Positions 12,418 through 20,466 of a stretch of DNA of 36,743 bases are shown here, piece by piece. Both the position numbers and the translations under genes were made by a program. This DNA comes from Erythrobacter sp. SCN 62-14 (GTDB taxonomy: Bacteria; Pseudomonadota; Alphaproteobacteria; Sphingomonadales; Sphingomonadaceae): assembly GCA_001724215.1 (NCBI GenBank), contig MEDW01000039.1, forward strand, positions 1 to 36,743, given 5' to 3'. The first letter of the stretch is position 1. Each line of letters opens with the position of its first letter. Under the pieces are notes generated by a model. It ran no database searches and was not told the DNA's origin. It was given only the letters and a program-made list of their open reading frames with translations.

Positions 12418-12879
12418 TCAATCATTTCGCCGGGTGCGGGTGTAGGGGATGAAATCATCCATCGACACCGACCCGGTGAAAAAGCCGATCACCCGATCAA
12501 ATGTTGTCAGCACATCCATCCGGCACAGCTGCGTTCCGCTGAAGCGATTGGCGGCAAGCGCGTTGCGTTGGCTGATCGCCTCGGGGTTGAGGGTGCGCTG
12601 GACATAGATCGTATCCCCTCGGCCGAACACATAGGCCGTGCCGTCGATCGTGCGCATCTGCTCATTGGGCAGATTGCGAATGCATTGCATCGGTTCGCCC
12701 GCGACGCGCCCTTTCAGCAGTTTAGCAAGTTCCTGTTCGCCTTTGGTCGCAGCGGCGGAGGCTTCGGCTTCGGCCTCGGCCTCGAGCGGTGCAGAATCGC
12801 TCTGCGCAAGAACAGGCGCGCTGGCCAGCAGCACGGCGGCAAGGCTGATAAGCGAAAGGCGGTGTGCGGGGCGCGTCAT
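12418..12879 (-). CDS. Exported protein of unknown function
   Basis: The 153-residue product starts MTRPAHRLSLISLAAVLLASAPVLAQ, a Sec signal peptide. An Ala/Glu repeat follows (EAEAEAEASAAATK). The mature domain has two cysteines (MQCIRNL and TQLCRMD) that probably pair, and ends in a charged, polar tail. I do not recognise a named family. ATG 12879 has AGGAG 9 bases upstream, so it is preferred over an upstream ATG. It lies 66 bp behind the zf-CHCC gene on the same strand and is convergent with the NMO gene, 34 bp away. Confidence 0.7.
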   Translation of the reverse strand: MTRPAHRLSLISLAAVLLASAPVLAQSDSAPLEAEAEAEASAAATKGEQELAKLLKGRVAGEPMQCIRNLPNEQMRTIDGTAYVFGRGDTIYVQRTLNPEAISQRNALAANRFSGTQLCRMDVLTTFDRVIGFFTGSVSMDDFIPYTRTRRND

Positions 12880-12945
12880 ATAAGGCTCCTGTGCAATGTC
12901 TTGCACATTACCCGAAAACGGCTGAACCCGCGCTGACCGCAGGGA

Positions 12946-13206
12946 TTACCGCCGCGCCGGGCTGGCGCCCGAGGAAATGTCGGGCAGGCCCGCCTGATCG
13001 ACCCCATCCGCCGGACCACCGCGCAACACGAAGCGGCGATCACAATAGCCGCAGTCGACATAGCCATGCTCGTCGATTTCAAGATAGATGCGGGGGTGGC
13101 CAAGCGCCGCCGGACGATAGCCAGCGCCGCCGCGAATGCCGCTGGCGCCATCGCAGCTGACCCGGCGCGTATCGACCAGCAGGACTTCAGGAGGTGCAAT
13201 GCTCAT
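12946..13206 (-). CDS. zf-CHCC zinc-finger protein (NDUFS6-like)
   Basis: An 86-residue protein with the Cys/His set of the zf-CHCC family: Cys18 (VSCDG), His37 (GHPRIYLEI) and Cys52/Cys55 (DCGYCDRRF). The same fold is found in the mitochondrial complex I subunit NDUFS6. Bacterial versions are common in alphaproteobacteria and are usually stand-alone genes of unproven role. The C-terminal tail of about 20 residues after the zinc site is Gly/Ala-rich and probably disordered. It diverges from the ABC ATPase gene over 81 bp. Confidence 0.85.
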   Translation of the reverse strand: MSIAPPEVLLVDTRRVSCDGASGIRGGAGYRPAALGHPRIYLEIDEHGYVDCGYCDRRFVLRGGPADGVDQAGLPDISSGASPARR

Positions 13207-13287
13207 GGGCTCCTGCGATAGTCGCGCGCGCGGCTGAGTGCAATTCCCTTTGCGCGAGTCTCGCTGCTAACCTAATGCGGGCTCACC

Positions 13288-14241
13288 ATGACATCCGAGC
13301 CTGCTATCCGCATCGAGAGCCTGACCAAACGCTATGCCCCGACCAAGGGCGCCAAGGGCGCAGTCGTCGAAGGCAAGCTGGCGTTGCGCGGCGTGAGCTT
13401 TGATGTGCCTCAGGGTTCGATCTTCGGGTTGCTCGGTCCCAATGGTGCGGGCAAATCGACGCTGATCAATATCCTTGCAGGGTTGGTGAACAAGACCAGC
13501 GGCACAGCAGAAATCTGGGGCTTTGATATTGATCGCGATCGCCGCAACGCCAGCCGGGCGATTGGCATTGTGCCGCAGGAAATCGTGTTCGACCCGTTCT
13601 TCTCGCCGTTTGAAGTGCTGGAAAATCAGGGCGGCTTTTATGGCATCCCCAAGGCTGAGCGCCGCAGCGAGGAATTGCTCGCTGCTGTGCATCTGTCGGA
13701 CAAGCGCAACGCCTATGCCCGCGCGCTGTCAGGCGGCATGAAGCGCCGTCTGCTGATTGCCAAGGCGATGGTGCATTCGCCCCCGATCCTCGTGCTGGAC
13801 GAGCCGACCGCCGGTGTGGATGTCGAACTCAGGCGCCAGTTGTGGGAACTGGTGAGCGAATTGAACCGCGAGGGCGTGACGGTGGTGCTCACCACCCACT
13901 ACCTTGAAGAAGCCGAGCAATTGTGTGATCGTATCGCGATTATCAATCACGGCCAGTTGATCGCCAACAAACCGACCCGCGAGCTTGTCGCCATGGCGCG
14001 CGAGAAGATCGTGCGCGTCGAGGTGGCCGATGATATTGCCGAGCTTCCTCAGGCCGATGTGTTCAGCGCTGTGACGCTGGTTGATCCACACACGCTGGAG
14101 ATCACCTATAACCGCGATCTGGCCAGCGCCGGGCAAGTGCTGGCGCTGGTGCAGGCTGCGGGCCACACCATCCTTGATGTGACCACGCGCGAGGCCGATC
14201 TTGAGGATGTGTTTGTCTCGCTCACCAGTCAGGCCGCCTGA
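13288..14241 (+). CDS. ABC transporter ATP-binding protein (YadG-like)
   Basis: A 317-residue ATPase with Walker A GPNGAGKST (50-58), Q-loop PQEIVFD, signature LSGGMKRRL, Walker B ILVLDEPTAGVD and H-loop THYLEEAE. A C-terminal accessory domain of about 80 residues follows, ending in a READLEDVFVSLT helix typical of the DrrA/YadG exporter ATPases. It would power export with an ABC-2 type permease. No permease gene is beside it in the window, which is unusual since yadG and yadH are normally neighbours. The substrate is unknown. Confidence 0.9.
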   Translation: MTSEPAIRIESLTKRYAPTKGAKGAVVEGKLALRGVSFDVPQGSIFGLLGPNGAGKSTLINILAGLVNKTSGTAEIWGFDIDRDRRNASRAIGIVPQEIVFDPFFSPFEVLENQGGFYGIPKAERRSEELLAAVHLSDKRNAYARALSGGMKRRLLIAKAMVHSPPILVLDEPTAGVDVELRRQLWELVSELNREGVTVVLTTHYLEEAEQLCDRIAIINHGQLIANKPTRELVAMAREKIVRVEVADDIAELPQADVFSAVTLVDPHTLEITYNRDLASAGQVLALVQAAGHTILDVTTREADLEDVFVSLTSQAA

Positions 14242-14339
14242 CCGCCTCGCGCGGCATTGTTGTCGCAATTGTCCAAGCCATTCCCCGCCTGCACGCAATA
14301 GGCTATGGTCCCATGATGTTGGGACAGGGGGGGCTTGCC

Positions 14340-15605
14340 ATGATCCGTCATTTTGTGTCGCTGCTGCTTGCAGCCGGGCTGATTGTCACCGCAGGAGGTG
14401 GCCTGCAATCGCCAGCGCGCGCGCAGGCCAGTGCCAGCGCGCAGGAAATCGCCAAGGGCGACAAGGCCTTGGCGCGCAAACAATATGCCGCAGCGCTCGA
14501 TCATTATGATACAGCCTGCGATGCCGGCAATGGAGAGGGCTGCTTTGACGCCGGGCGCATGTATGAATTGGGCCAAGGCGTTAAGCCCAGCGCTTCGATG
14601 GCCGCGCGCTATTATGAAAGCTCGTGCTATAATGAATACGCCGATGGCTGCGCTCGCGCGGGATTGCTGTTCAATGGCCGCGATGGCGTCGCCCAAGATT
14701 ACGACAAGGCGTTCAAACTGCTGCGCTTTGGCTGTGATTTTGGCTCAGTGGAAAGCTGTTCGAACCTTGGCTTCATGTATGATCTCGGGCGCGGCGTGGC
14801 GCAGGACCGGGCCAAGGCGCGCGAATATTATCTCGACGCCTGCAACCGCGGCTATGCTCAGGGCTGCACCAATCAGGGCTTGATGCTGGCCGAAGGCGAA
14901 GGTGGGCCGGTGGATGCGGTGCAGGGCCGCGCCTTCCTCAAACACGGTTGTGATGGCGGGGACAAGGGCGGCTGCGCGCAATTGGCCAAATTCGATGCCG
15001 GCAGGGTTCGCCCCGCCGGAGAAGTTGAAGCCGATTACCGCATGGGCCTCGATAGTTTCAATCGCAAACTCTACCCGCAAGCCTATGGCCTGCTGCGCCC
15101 CTTTGCTGATGAAGGCCGCGAGGAAGCGGAATATGCCGTCGGCTTCATGCTGGCCTATGGGCAAGGCACCCAGCGCAATTACCTCGAAGCGGCGCAATTC
15201 CTCGCCCGCGCCGCTGAGCGCGGCGATACCGCAGCGCAAGATACCCTTGTCAACATCGCGCCCAAGGTGATGGAAGCGCGCTTTATCGAGCACATTGATC
15301 GCTATGGCCCAAGCACAACGAGCCTGAGTGATTTCTTCTATGATGTGAACGTCTATTGCATCTATGGCGGGCCGAATTGTTCAGCTTGGCGGGCGCGTTA
15401 TTACAAGCTTCAGCGCGAAAACAACATGCGCGCCGAGGCGGCCAACATGGCCCGCATCTGGAACAATTACGGGCAGGGCAAATCTTCGGAACAATTCTGG
15501 AGCGAGGCGCGCGCGCGCAGCGAATGCCTGCGCCGGGTGACGCAATCGATCGAGGCCCAGAATCGTGGCCGCCAGCAGTGGCGCTACGTCAATGATTGCA
15601 AGTAG
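14340..15605 (+). CDS. Exported Sel1-repeat protein with paired cysteines (Hcp-like)
   Basis: The protein has a signal peptide (MIRHFVSLLLAAGLIVTAGG), then tandem Sel1-like helical repeats. Five of them carry the spacing C-x7-C (for example CDAGNGEGC, CYNEYADGC, CDFGSVESC, CNRGYAQGC and CDGGDKGGC). This is the disulfide pattern of the Helicobacter cysteine-rich proteins. A further repeat (EEAEYAVGFMLAYGQGT) without cysteines follows. The last ~130 residues form a distinct region with four more cysteines and a basic C-terminus. It is probably a periplasmic or secreted scaffold. ATG 14340 begins the signal peptide; an ATG nine codons upstream is possible. Confidence 0.82.
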   Translation: MIRHFVSLLLAAGLIVTAGGGLQSPARAQASASAQEIAKGDKALARKQYAAALDHYDTACDAGNGEGCFDAGRMYELGQGVKPSASMAARYYESSCYNEYADGCARAGLLFNGRDGVAQDYDKAFKLLRFGCDFGSVESCSNLGFMYDLGRGVAQDRAKAREYYLDACNRGYAQGCTNQGLMLAEGEGGPVDAVQGRAFLKHGCDGGDKGGCAQLAKFDAGRVRPAGEVEADYRMGLDSFNRKLYPQAYGLLRPFADEGREEAEYAVGFMLAYGQGTQRNYLEAAQFLARAAERGDTAAQDTLVNIAPKVMEARFIEHIDRYGPSTTSLSDFFYDVNVYCIYGGPNCSAWRARYYKLQRENNMRAEAANMARIWNNYGQGKSSEQFWSEARARSECLRRVTQSIEAQNRGRQQWRYVNDCK

Positions 15606-15954
15606 TCGGAGTGAAAACAGCCACTCATAATGACATGGCTGGCACGATGAGCGGGAATGCGGGCTGCTGCCCCGGGGCCTCGGTGCAGGCAGCTCGCACC
15701 ATGACTTATGCTCAAGCTCGTTGAGCTTGTCTCATACCACCCACCCCACCTCCCCGTCCCGTCCGGCCACCATATCCACTTGGTATCATTGGTGGCTGGG
15801 CGGGGAGGTGGGGTGGGAGGTGCATGGGTTCACGCCAGTGAACCTTGGTATTGGGCCGCTTTGGCCAGCCTTTTGCAGCGGCTTACCAATGGCCGCAAGG
15901 TGCAAGCCGGCTCGGCTGGCCGCGCGCAGTGCAGTGCCGCCAGCCGCGTTGGGC
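15606..15954. other. Intergenic stretch dominated by the repeat element
   Basis: Between the Sel1 gene and the small CxxC gene I see no coding sequence. A weak stem GAGTG/CACTC follows the Sel1 stop. The structured repeat copy B occupies 15706-15852, and the remaining 100 bp is GC-rich without clear signals. Confidence 0.5.
15706..15852 (-). repeat. Intergenic structured repeat, copy B (longer)
   Basis: This is the inverted partner of the element at 6975-7081. It holds a perfect 7-bp hairpin at 15827-15844 (GGTTCAC with GTGAACC) and a perfect 7-bp, 3-base-loop hairpin at 15713-15729 (CAAGCTC with GAGCTTG). A perfect 17-bp central stem joins 15740-15756 and 15801-15817. In copy A the two short hairpins differ only by changes that keep G-U pairing. 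Confidence 0.8.
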
Positions 15955-16119
15955 TCACATGCCGCTTGGCGCCTTGCGCCAAGTCTTGCGGGCCATGCGC
16001 ACGATTTCGGTTCCGCAGTGACGACAGGTGCCGCGATACTGCTTTCCGTCCCATTTGACATCACGCCGTAAGGGCTCGTGCCAGCCAAGGATACAGTTAA
16101 GCTTCGATAGGAGCGACAT
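15955..16119 (-). CDS. 54-residue protein with a CxxC motif
   Basis: The product starts MSLLSKLNCILGWHEPLRRD and contains GTCRHCGTEIVRMARKTWRK. The Cys9...His14 and Cys/Cys (CRHC) residues look like a four-ligand zinc site. The C-terminus is strongly basic. I do not know a named family. The frame is open to an ATG at 16164, but the extra 15 residues look unlike protein and run through a perfect palindrome at 16140-16157, so I favour the ATG at 16119. It diverges from nadB across an AT-rich region. Confidence 0.6.
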   Translation of the reverse strand: MSLLSKLNCILGWHEPLRRDVKWDGKQYRGTCRHCGTEIVRMARKTWRKAPSGM

Positions 16120-16139
16120 GGAGAGGGTGTCCTGCTCTT

Positions 16140-16157
16140 CTAAATTCACGAATTTAG
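16140..16157. promoter_or_regulatory. Palindrome CTAAATTC-AC-GAATTTAG upstream of the CxxC gene
   Basis: Two perfect 8-base arms flank a 2-base centre. The site lies 21-38 bp before the chosen ATG at 16119, where a repressor could block transcription or translation of the small CxxC gene. Its AT-rich sequence contrasts with the surrounding GC-rich DNA. Confidence 0.4.
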
Positions 16158-16252
16158 GCGACATTTTAAGATTTTATTGAGCATTGCCCACATTCTGTGC
16201 GGGCCCGCTCCGTCACTTTTATGATCAGACGTTATCAGATATATCATCGAAA

Positions 16253-16268
16253 TAAGTAAAATTACTTA
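16253..16268. promoter_or_regulatory. Palindrome TAAGTAA-AA-TTACTTA overlapping a -10-like box before nadB
   Basis: Two perfect 7-base arms flank AA. A TAAAAT hexamer (16257-16262), close to the -10 consensus, sits inside the palindrome, about 110 bp before the chosen nadB start. A second short palindrome, GATATATC, lies at 16238-16245. The arrangement fits a repressor site over a promoter. The regulator is unknown. Confidence 0.4.
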
Positions 16269-16370
16269 CCCTGCTCAAGCCCTATCATTTTTATGGAGGG
16301 CTGGCAGGCTCGTAACCGCAACCGCCCATCTCGCTTGCTCCTGATCACAAGGCGCGGCATTGCAGAAAGC

Positions 16371-17999
16371 ATGAGCCAAAATATCGCCTCTCAGTCCTCC
16401 GCGTCTGCTTCAGCTCCACTGTTGCAGCATGATGTCATCATCATCGGATCGGGCGCGGCAGGGCTCACCGCTGCGCTGGAACTGGCGCAGGAAAAGCGCG
16501 TGCTGGTGCTGGCGAAAGGCTCGCTCACCGGGGGCTCCACCGCTTGGGCGCAGGGCGGGATTGCCGCCGTGCTGGATGCTGGCGACACCTTCGACAATCA
16601 CATCCGCGACACCATGGTCGCAGGCGCGGGCCTTAATGATCTGGCGGCTGTGCAATTCGTGATCGAGCGCGCGCCCAAGGCGATTGATCGCCTATGCGAG
16701 CTGGGCGTGCCCTTCAACCGCGAGCAGCACGCGCTGCACCTGACGCGCGAAGGCGGCCATTCGCACCGCCGGATCGTCCATGTCGATGATGCGACCGGCT
16801 GGGCGGTGCAATCCGCGCTGCTTGCTGCTGCCGAGGCGCACCCCAACATCACGTTGCTGGCCGGGCGCACCGCCATCGATCTCATCACCGATCGCCACCG
16901 CGAGCAGTTCTCGGCAGCTGGCCGGGTGTGGGGCGTTTATGCGCTGAATGAGGAAACCGGCCGGGTTGAACGCCACACCGCGCGCGCCACCATCCTTGCC
17001 ACGGGAGGCGCGGGCCGCGTCTATCAATTCTCCACCGCCCCGCGCGGAGCCACCGGCGACGGCATTGCGATGGCGTGGCGGGCGGGCGCGCGGGTTTCGA
17101 ACATGGAGATGATGCAGTTCCATCCGACCTGCCTTTACAATCTCGAGGTGAAAAACTTCCTCATCACCGAGGCCGTGCGCGGCGAAGGTGGCCGCCTGAT
17201 CAATCCGCGCACCGGCCAGCGGTTCATGAAGCTGTATGATCCCGAACGGCTTGAACTGGCTCCGCGCGATGTGGTGGCGCGCGCGATTGATGCCGAGATC
17301 AAGCGCCACGGGCTTGATTATGTGCACCTTGATATCAGCCACCAGCCCGCCGATTTTGTGCGCGGGCATTTCCCGACGATTTATGACAAGCTGCTGGGCC
17401 TCGGCATTGATATGACCACGCAGCCGATCCCGGTGGTGCCGGCGCAGCATTACACCTGCGGCGGGGTGGTGGTGGATTTGCACGCGCGCACCGATATTCC
17501 GGGCCTGTGGGCGGCGGGCGAATGCACCGAAAGCGGGCTGCACGGCGCCAACCGGCTGGCGTCCAATTCCTTGCTCGAATGCTTCGTGTTCGGCGAAGCA
17601 GCGGCGGACGATATCCTCGCGCGCTGGGATGAACTCAATGAACCGCCCGCGATCCTGCCGTGGGATGAAAGCCGCGTGACCGATTCGGATGAAGAGGTCG
17701 TCATCAAGCAGAACTGGACCGAAATTCGCCGCTTCATGTGGAACTATGTCGGCATTGTGCGCACCACCAAGCGGCTGGAACGCGCCGCCAGTCGCATCGG
17801 CCTGTTGAAGCGCGAGGTGGAGGATTATTACGGGAGCTTCCGCGTCACCACCGATCTCATCGAATTGCGCAATCTGCTGCAATCGGCTGAGTTGATTGTG
17901 ACCAGCGCGCTCCAGCGCCGCGAAAGCCGGGGGCTGCACTACACGCTCGATTTTCCCGATCTGGTCGATCCCCCGCGCGATACGGTGCTGGTTCCTTAG
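16371..17999 (+). CDS. nadB: L-aspartate oxidase
   Basis: A flavoenzyme that oxidises L-aspartate to iminoaspartate, the first step of de novo NAD synthesis. NadA then makes quinolinate. The 542-residue protein has the FAD loop VIIIGSGAAGLTAAL (residues 22-36), GGSTAWAQGGIAAV, TREGGHSHRRIVH and EAVRGEGGRLIN. It also has PAQHYTCGGV, GLHGANRLASNSLLE and a C-terminal helical domain (RRESRGLHYTLDFP). An in-frame ATG at 16293 exists, but its extension is basic and unlike the family, so the start MSQNIAS is preferred. nadA and nadC are not adjacent. Regulation may act through the palindromes upstream. Confidence 0.95.
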   Translation: MSQNIASQSSASASAPLLQHDVIIIGSGAAGLTAALELAQEKRVLVLAKGSLTGGSTAWAQGGIAAVLDAGDTFDNHIRDTMVAGAGLNDLAAVQFVIERAPKAIDRLCELGVPFNREQHALHLTREGGHSHRRIVHVDDATGWAVQSALLAAAEAHPNITLLAGRTAIDLITDRHREQFSAAGRVWGVYALNEETGRVERHTARATILATGGAGRVYQFSTAPRGATGDGIAMAWRAGARVSNMEMMQFHPTCLYNLEVKNFLITEAVRGEGGRLINPRTGQRFMKLYDPERLELAPRDVVARAIDAEIKRHGLDYVHLDISHQPADFVRGHFPTIYDKLLGLGIDMTTQPIPVVPAQHYTCGGVVVDLHARTDIPGLWAAGECTESGLHGANRLASNSLLECFVFGEAAADDILARWDELNEPPAILPWDESRVTDSDEEVVIKQNWTEIRRFMWNYVGIVRTTKRLERAASRIGLLKREVEDYYGSFRVTTDLIELRNLLQSAELIVTSALQRRESRGLHYTLDFPDLVDPPRDTVLVP

Positions 18000-18086
18000 G
18001 CTTTATCGGAGCGGGAGCCTTCTTTCGTCCTCGTGCATTGCTGATACATCGCGCCGCAAGGCACCCTCTGGCATGGAAGCCCCATC

Positions 18087-19025
18087 ATGAGATCACCGCA
18101 CCAATGGCTGGGCCTGCTTGCTCTGACCTTTGCAGCCCCGCTCGCCGCTGAGGACGAGCCTGCGCCCGCTTCCACCAATGCGATCGTCGTCACCGCGCAG
18201 CGCTCCGGCGCGCCGATGTGGACCATCGAGACGCCGCAAGGCATCGTCATCCTTGTGGGCGAGATGCGCAATGTCCCCAAATCGACCCCGTGGCAGCCCG
18301 AACGCCTGCAGGAAGCCACCGCCGAGGCAAGCCGCGTGATCCTTGGCGTGCAGCCCAAGATCTCTCCCGGCGATATCCTGCGGCTGATCTTCAAGGGCGG
18401 GCAATTCACCAAGCTGCCCGGCAAGACCGTAGCGAGCGATTATCTCAATGCGGAACAACTCGCCCGCCTCGCCGCGCTTGAGGAGCAGTATGACAAGGAT
18501 TTCGCCCGCAAGAGCTTCCTGATGACCTCGTTCGATTTCCTCACCCGGCGGCTGCGGTTCAACAAAGACACCGCCGATGACGCAGGCGACGTGGTGAAGA
18601 AAGCCGCTTCCCGCGCCAAGGTGCCCACCTCCCGCGCCGGGGCCCTGCGCGGCAAGGATATGCTCGACAGTCTGGCGGAGGCCGATCCCAAAGATCACAT
18701 CCCTTGTCTTGAGGCATCGATGACAGCAGTCGAAATCGGCCCCGAACTGGTCGAAAAGCGCGGCGCGGACTGGCGCGCTTTCCGCATTCCTGAGGTGATG
18801 AACAACCCGCTGGAAATTGCCCTGTCGAAATGCTGGCCCTGGGCCGATCCTGACGTGGGCAGCGAATTACGCACCATCTGGGTGGAACAGATCACCGATG
18901 CGACCACAGCGGACGGCGTGACGCTTGCCGTGGTTCCCCTGCGCGTGCTGGCCGAGGAAGGCGGGGTGCTTGATCTGCTCGAAGAACAGGGCCTGCCGAT
19001 TGGCGGTCCTGTCTGGCGCAAGTGA
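18087..19025 (+). CDS. TraB/GumN-like exported protein lacking the usual His residues
   Basis: A 312-residue protein with a signal peptide (MRSPHQWLGLLALTFAAPLA). The opening strands PMWTIETPQGIVILVGEMR and the closing segment AVVPLRVLAEEGGVLDLLEEQG match the start and end of TraB/GumN domains. In typical members the first motif ends in a GTxH and the last has a GxxHL. Here those positions read GEMR and PLRV, so the putative metal-binding His residues are missing. Two cysteines (PCLEA and SKCWPW) may pair. Function is unknown; assignment to the superfamily is by overall pattern. Confidence 0.6.
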   Translation: MRSPHQWLGLLALTFAAPLAAEDEPAPASTNAIVVTAQRSGAPMWTIETPQGIVILVGEMRNVPKSTPWQPERLQEATAEASRVILGVQPKISPGDILRLIFKGGQFTKLPGKTVASDYLNAEQLARLAALEEQYDKDFARKSFLMTSFDFLTRRLRFNKDTADDAGDVVKKAASRAKVPTSRAGALRGKDMLDSLAEADPKDHIPCLEASMTAVEIGPELVEKRGADWRAFRIPEVMNNPLEIALSKCWPWADPDVGSELRTIWVEQITDATTADGVTLAVVPLRVLAEEGGVLDLLEEQGLPIGGPVWRK

Positions 19026-19071
19026 TCGGCCCGCGCTAGGCTCGGCAGCCAATCAGGGGAGAGATGCACCA

Positions 19072-19983
19072 ATGGCCACTGCCGCCAACATGATCGCCGA
19101 CACCATCACCGCCAATGGCATTTCGATCCATTACGAAGATCACGGCGATCCGGCGGCCCCGCCGGTCCTTCTCATCATGGGCTTTGGCGCGCAGCTCACC
19201 CTTTGGCCGATTGAACTGGTTCAGGCGCTCACCAGCCAAGGCTTTCGCGTCATCCGCTATGACAACCGCGATATTGGCCTGTCGCACAAGCTTGATGGGG
19301 TAAAGGCCCCGGGCCCGGTCAAACTCACACTGATGGGCAAGCTGGGCCTTCGCCCGCGCGTGCCCTATACGCTTTCCGACATGGCCGATGATGGCGCAGG
19401 GCTGCTTGATGCGCTGGGGATTGAGCGTGCGCATATCGTCGGCGCCAGCATGGGCGGAATGATCGCCCAGCGCTTTGCCCACCGCCACCCGCAGCGCACC
19501 GCCTCGCTCACCAGCATTTTCTCCACCACCGGCAATCCCAAGCTGCCGCCTGCCCGCAAGGAAGCGATGCAGGTGCTGATCAAGCGGCCCGACAGCATGG
19601 AGGAGGAAGCGCTTGTCGCCCACGGCATGAAGCTTGCCCGCACGATTGGCTCGCCCGGCTTTCCCACCGATGAAGAACGCCTGCGCGCCAACGTCACCGC
19701 CGCTGTGCGCCGGAGCGTCTATCCGCAAGGCCCGACCCGGCAACTGGCCGCGATTGTGGCTGATGGCGACCGGCGGGGCATTTTGCAGAGCCTCGATGTG
19801 CCCACCTTGGTGCTGCACGGCGAGGAAGACCCGCTGATCCCGGTTGCCGCCGGGCACGACACCGCGGCCCATATCCGCGGCGCGCGGCTGAGGACGATTC
19901 CCGGCTGGGGGCATGATCTGCCGCTGGCGCTGGTTGATGAGTTGGCAGGCGAGATTGGCGGCCATGCGCGCATGGTGGGGTGA
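19072..19983 (+). CDS. Alpha/beta-fold hydrolase
   Basis: A 303-residue alpha/beta hydrolase. Seen are the oxyanion strand LLIMGFGAQL, RVIRYDNRDIGLS, the nucleophile elbow GASMGG with its serine, the acid loop LHGEEDPLIP and the catalytic His in GWGHDLP. A cap region of about 70 residues lies between the nucleophile and acid. The overall pattern is close to the DhaA/AclB-like esterase and hydrolase group, but the substrate is not known. ATG 19072 follows GGGGAGAG; the frame is open upstream but overlaps the previous gene. Confidence 0.85.
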   Translation: MATAANMIADTITANGISIHYEDHGDPAAPPVLLIMGFGAQLTLWPIELVQALTSQGFRVIRYDNRDIGLSHKLDGVKAPGPVKLTLMGKLGLRPRVPYTLSDMADDGAGLLDALGIERAHIVGASMGGMIAQRFAHRHPQRTASLTSIFSTTGNPKLPPARKEAMQVLIKRPDSMEEEALVAHGMKLARTIGSPGFPTDEERLRANVTAAVRRSVYPQGPTRQLAAIVADGDRRGILQSLDVPTLVLHGEEDPLIPVAAGHDTAAHIRGARLRTIPGWGHDLPLALVDELAGEIGGHARMVG

Positions 19984-20031
19984 GGCCGCTCCGCCCGAAA
20001 ACGCAACAAACTTGCGCTGCTGCGCGCAAAA

Positions 20032-20466
20032 GATTCAAGCCTCGATTCAAAAGATTCACTCCCCATATTTTTCTTCACAGATTCAATTTGGGGCTTGCGG
20101 GCCGCGCGACTCAAGCTTTGTCCACGCGTCGCGCCTGATCGGGACCTCAGGAACAACCCTCAGCAGGCGATTCACAGTTAATCGGCGGTTGACGGGATTC
20201 GCCTGCTGATTCATCATCTAGTGGTTAGGTCTGAAGAAGACCCCAATGGCTTGATGCTTTGGCAGCTCTCTTAGGGGGACAAGGGCTGCTGCCAGAGTGC
20301 AGGCAAGGGGCTTTGAGGGCGAATCATGAAACATCCCCCGCCTTGCGCTGCGTCCCCCTTGAACCGGGGCTATGTGGGCAAGTCTGGGGATGAACCGGTG
20401 CAGAACAGAATCGGAACAAGGGCCCTTGCCTGCGTGTCTGATTCAGAGGACAAGGCGGGGCAGACA
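20032..20466 (+). promoter_or_regulatory. nrdA upstream region with GANTC cluster and long leader
   Basis: GANTC sites lie at 20032, 20044, 20053, 20080, 20108, 20169, 20196, 20208, 20321, 20408 and 20440. A possible sigma-70 promoter has TTGACG at 20189-20194 and, 17 bp on, CATCAT at 20212-20217. A CtrA-like TTAA-N7-TTGA (20178-20192) overlaps the -35. An 11-bp inverted repeat pairs 20299-20309 with 20423-20433, so the ~240-base leader may fold. The mapping of the promoter is inferred. Confidence 0.55.

Noticed and set aside
16692-17939. A 415-codon open frame antisense to nadB
   Set aside because: No recognisable domain, and the composition is the His/Gly/Arg-rich pattern expected from the reverse strand of a GC-rich gene.
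20213-20466. Cobalamin riboswitch in the nrdA leader
   Set aside because: The conserved B12 box and the surrounding core are not seen, and the reductase is a class I enzyme that does not need cobalamin.
20326-20466. Extended nrdA start at 20326
   Set aside because: The extra residues are Pro/Cys/Gly-rich without similarity to the enzyme, and a GANTC site lies against the ATG. The start at 20467 begins at a protein-like sequence.
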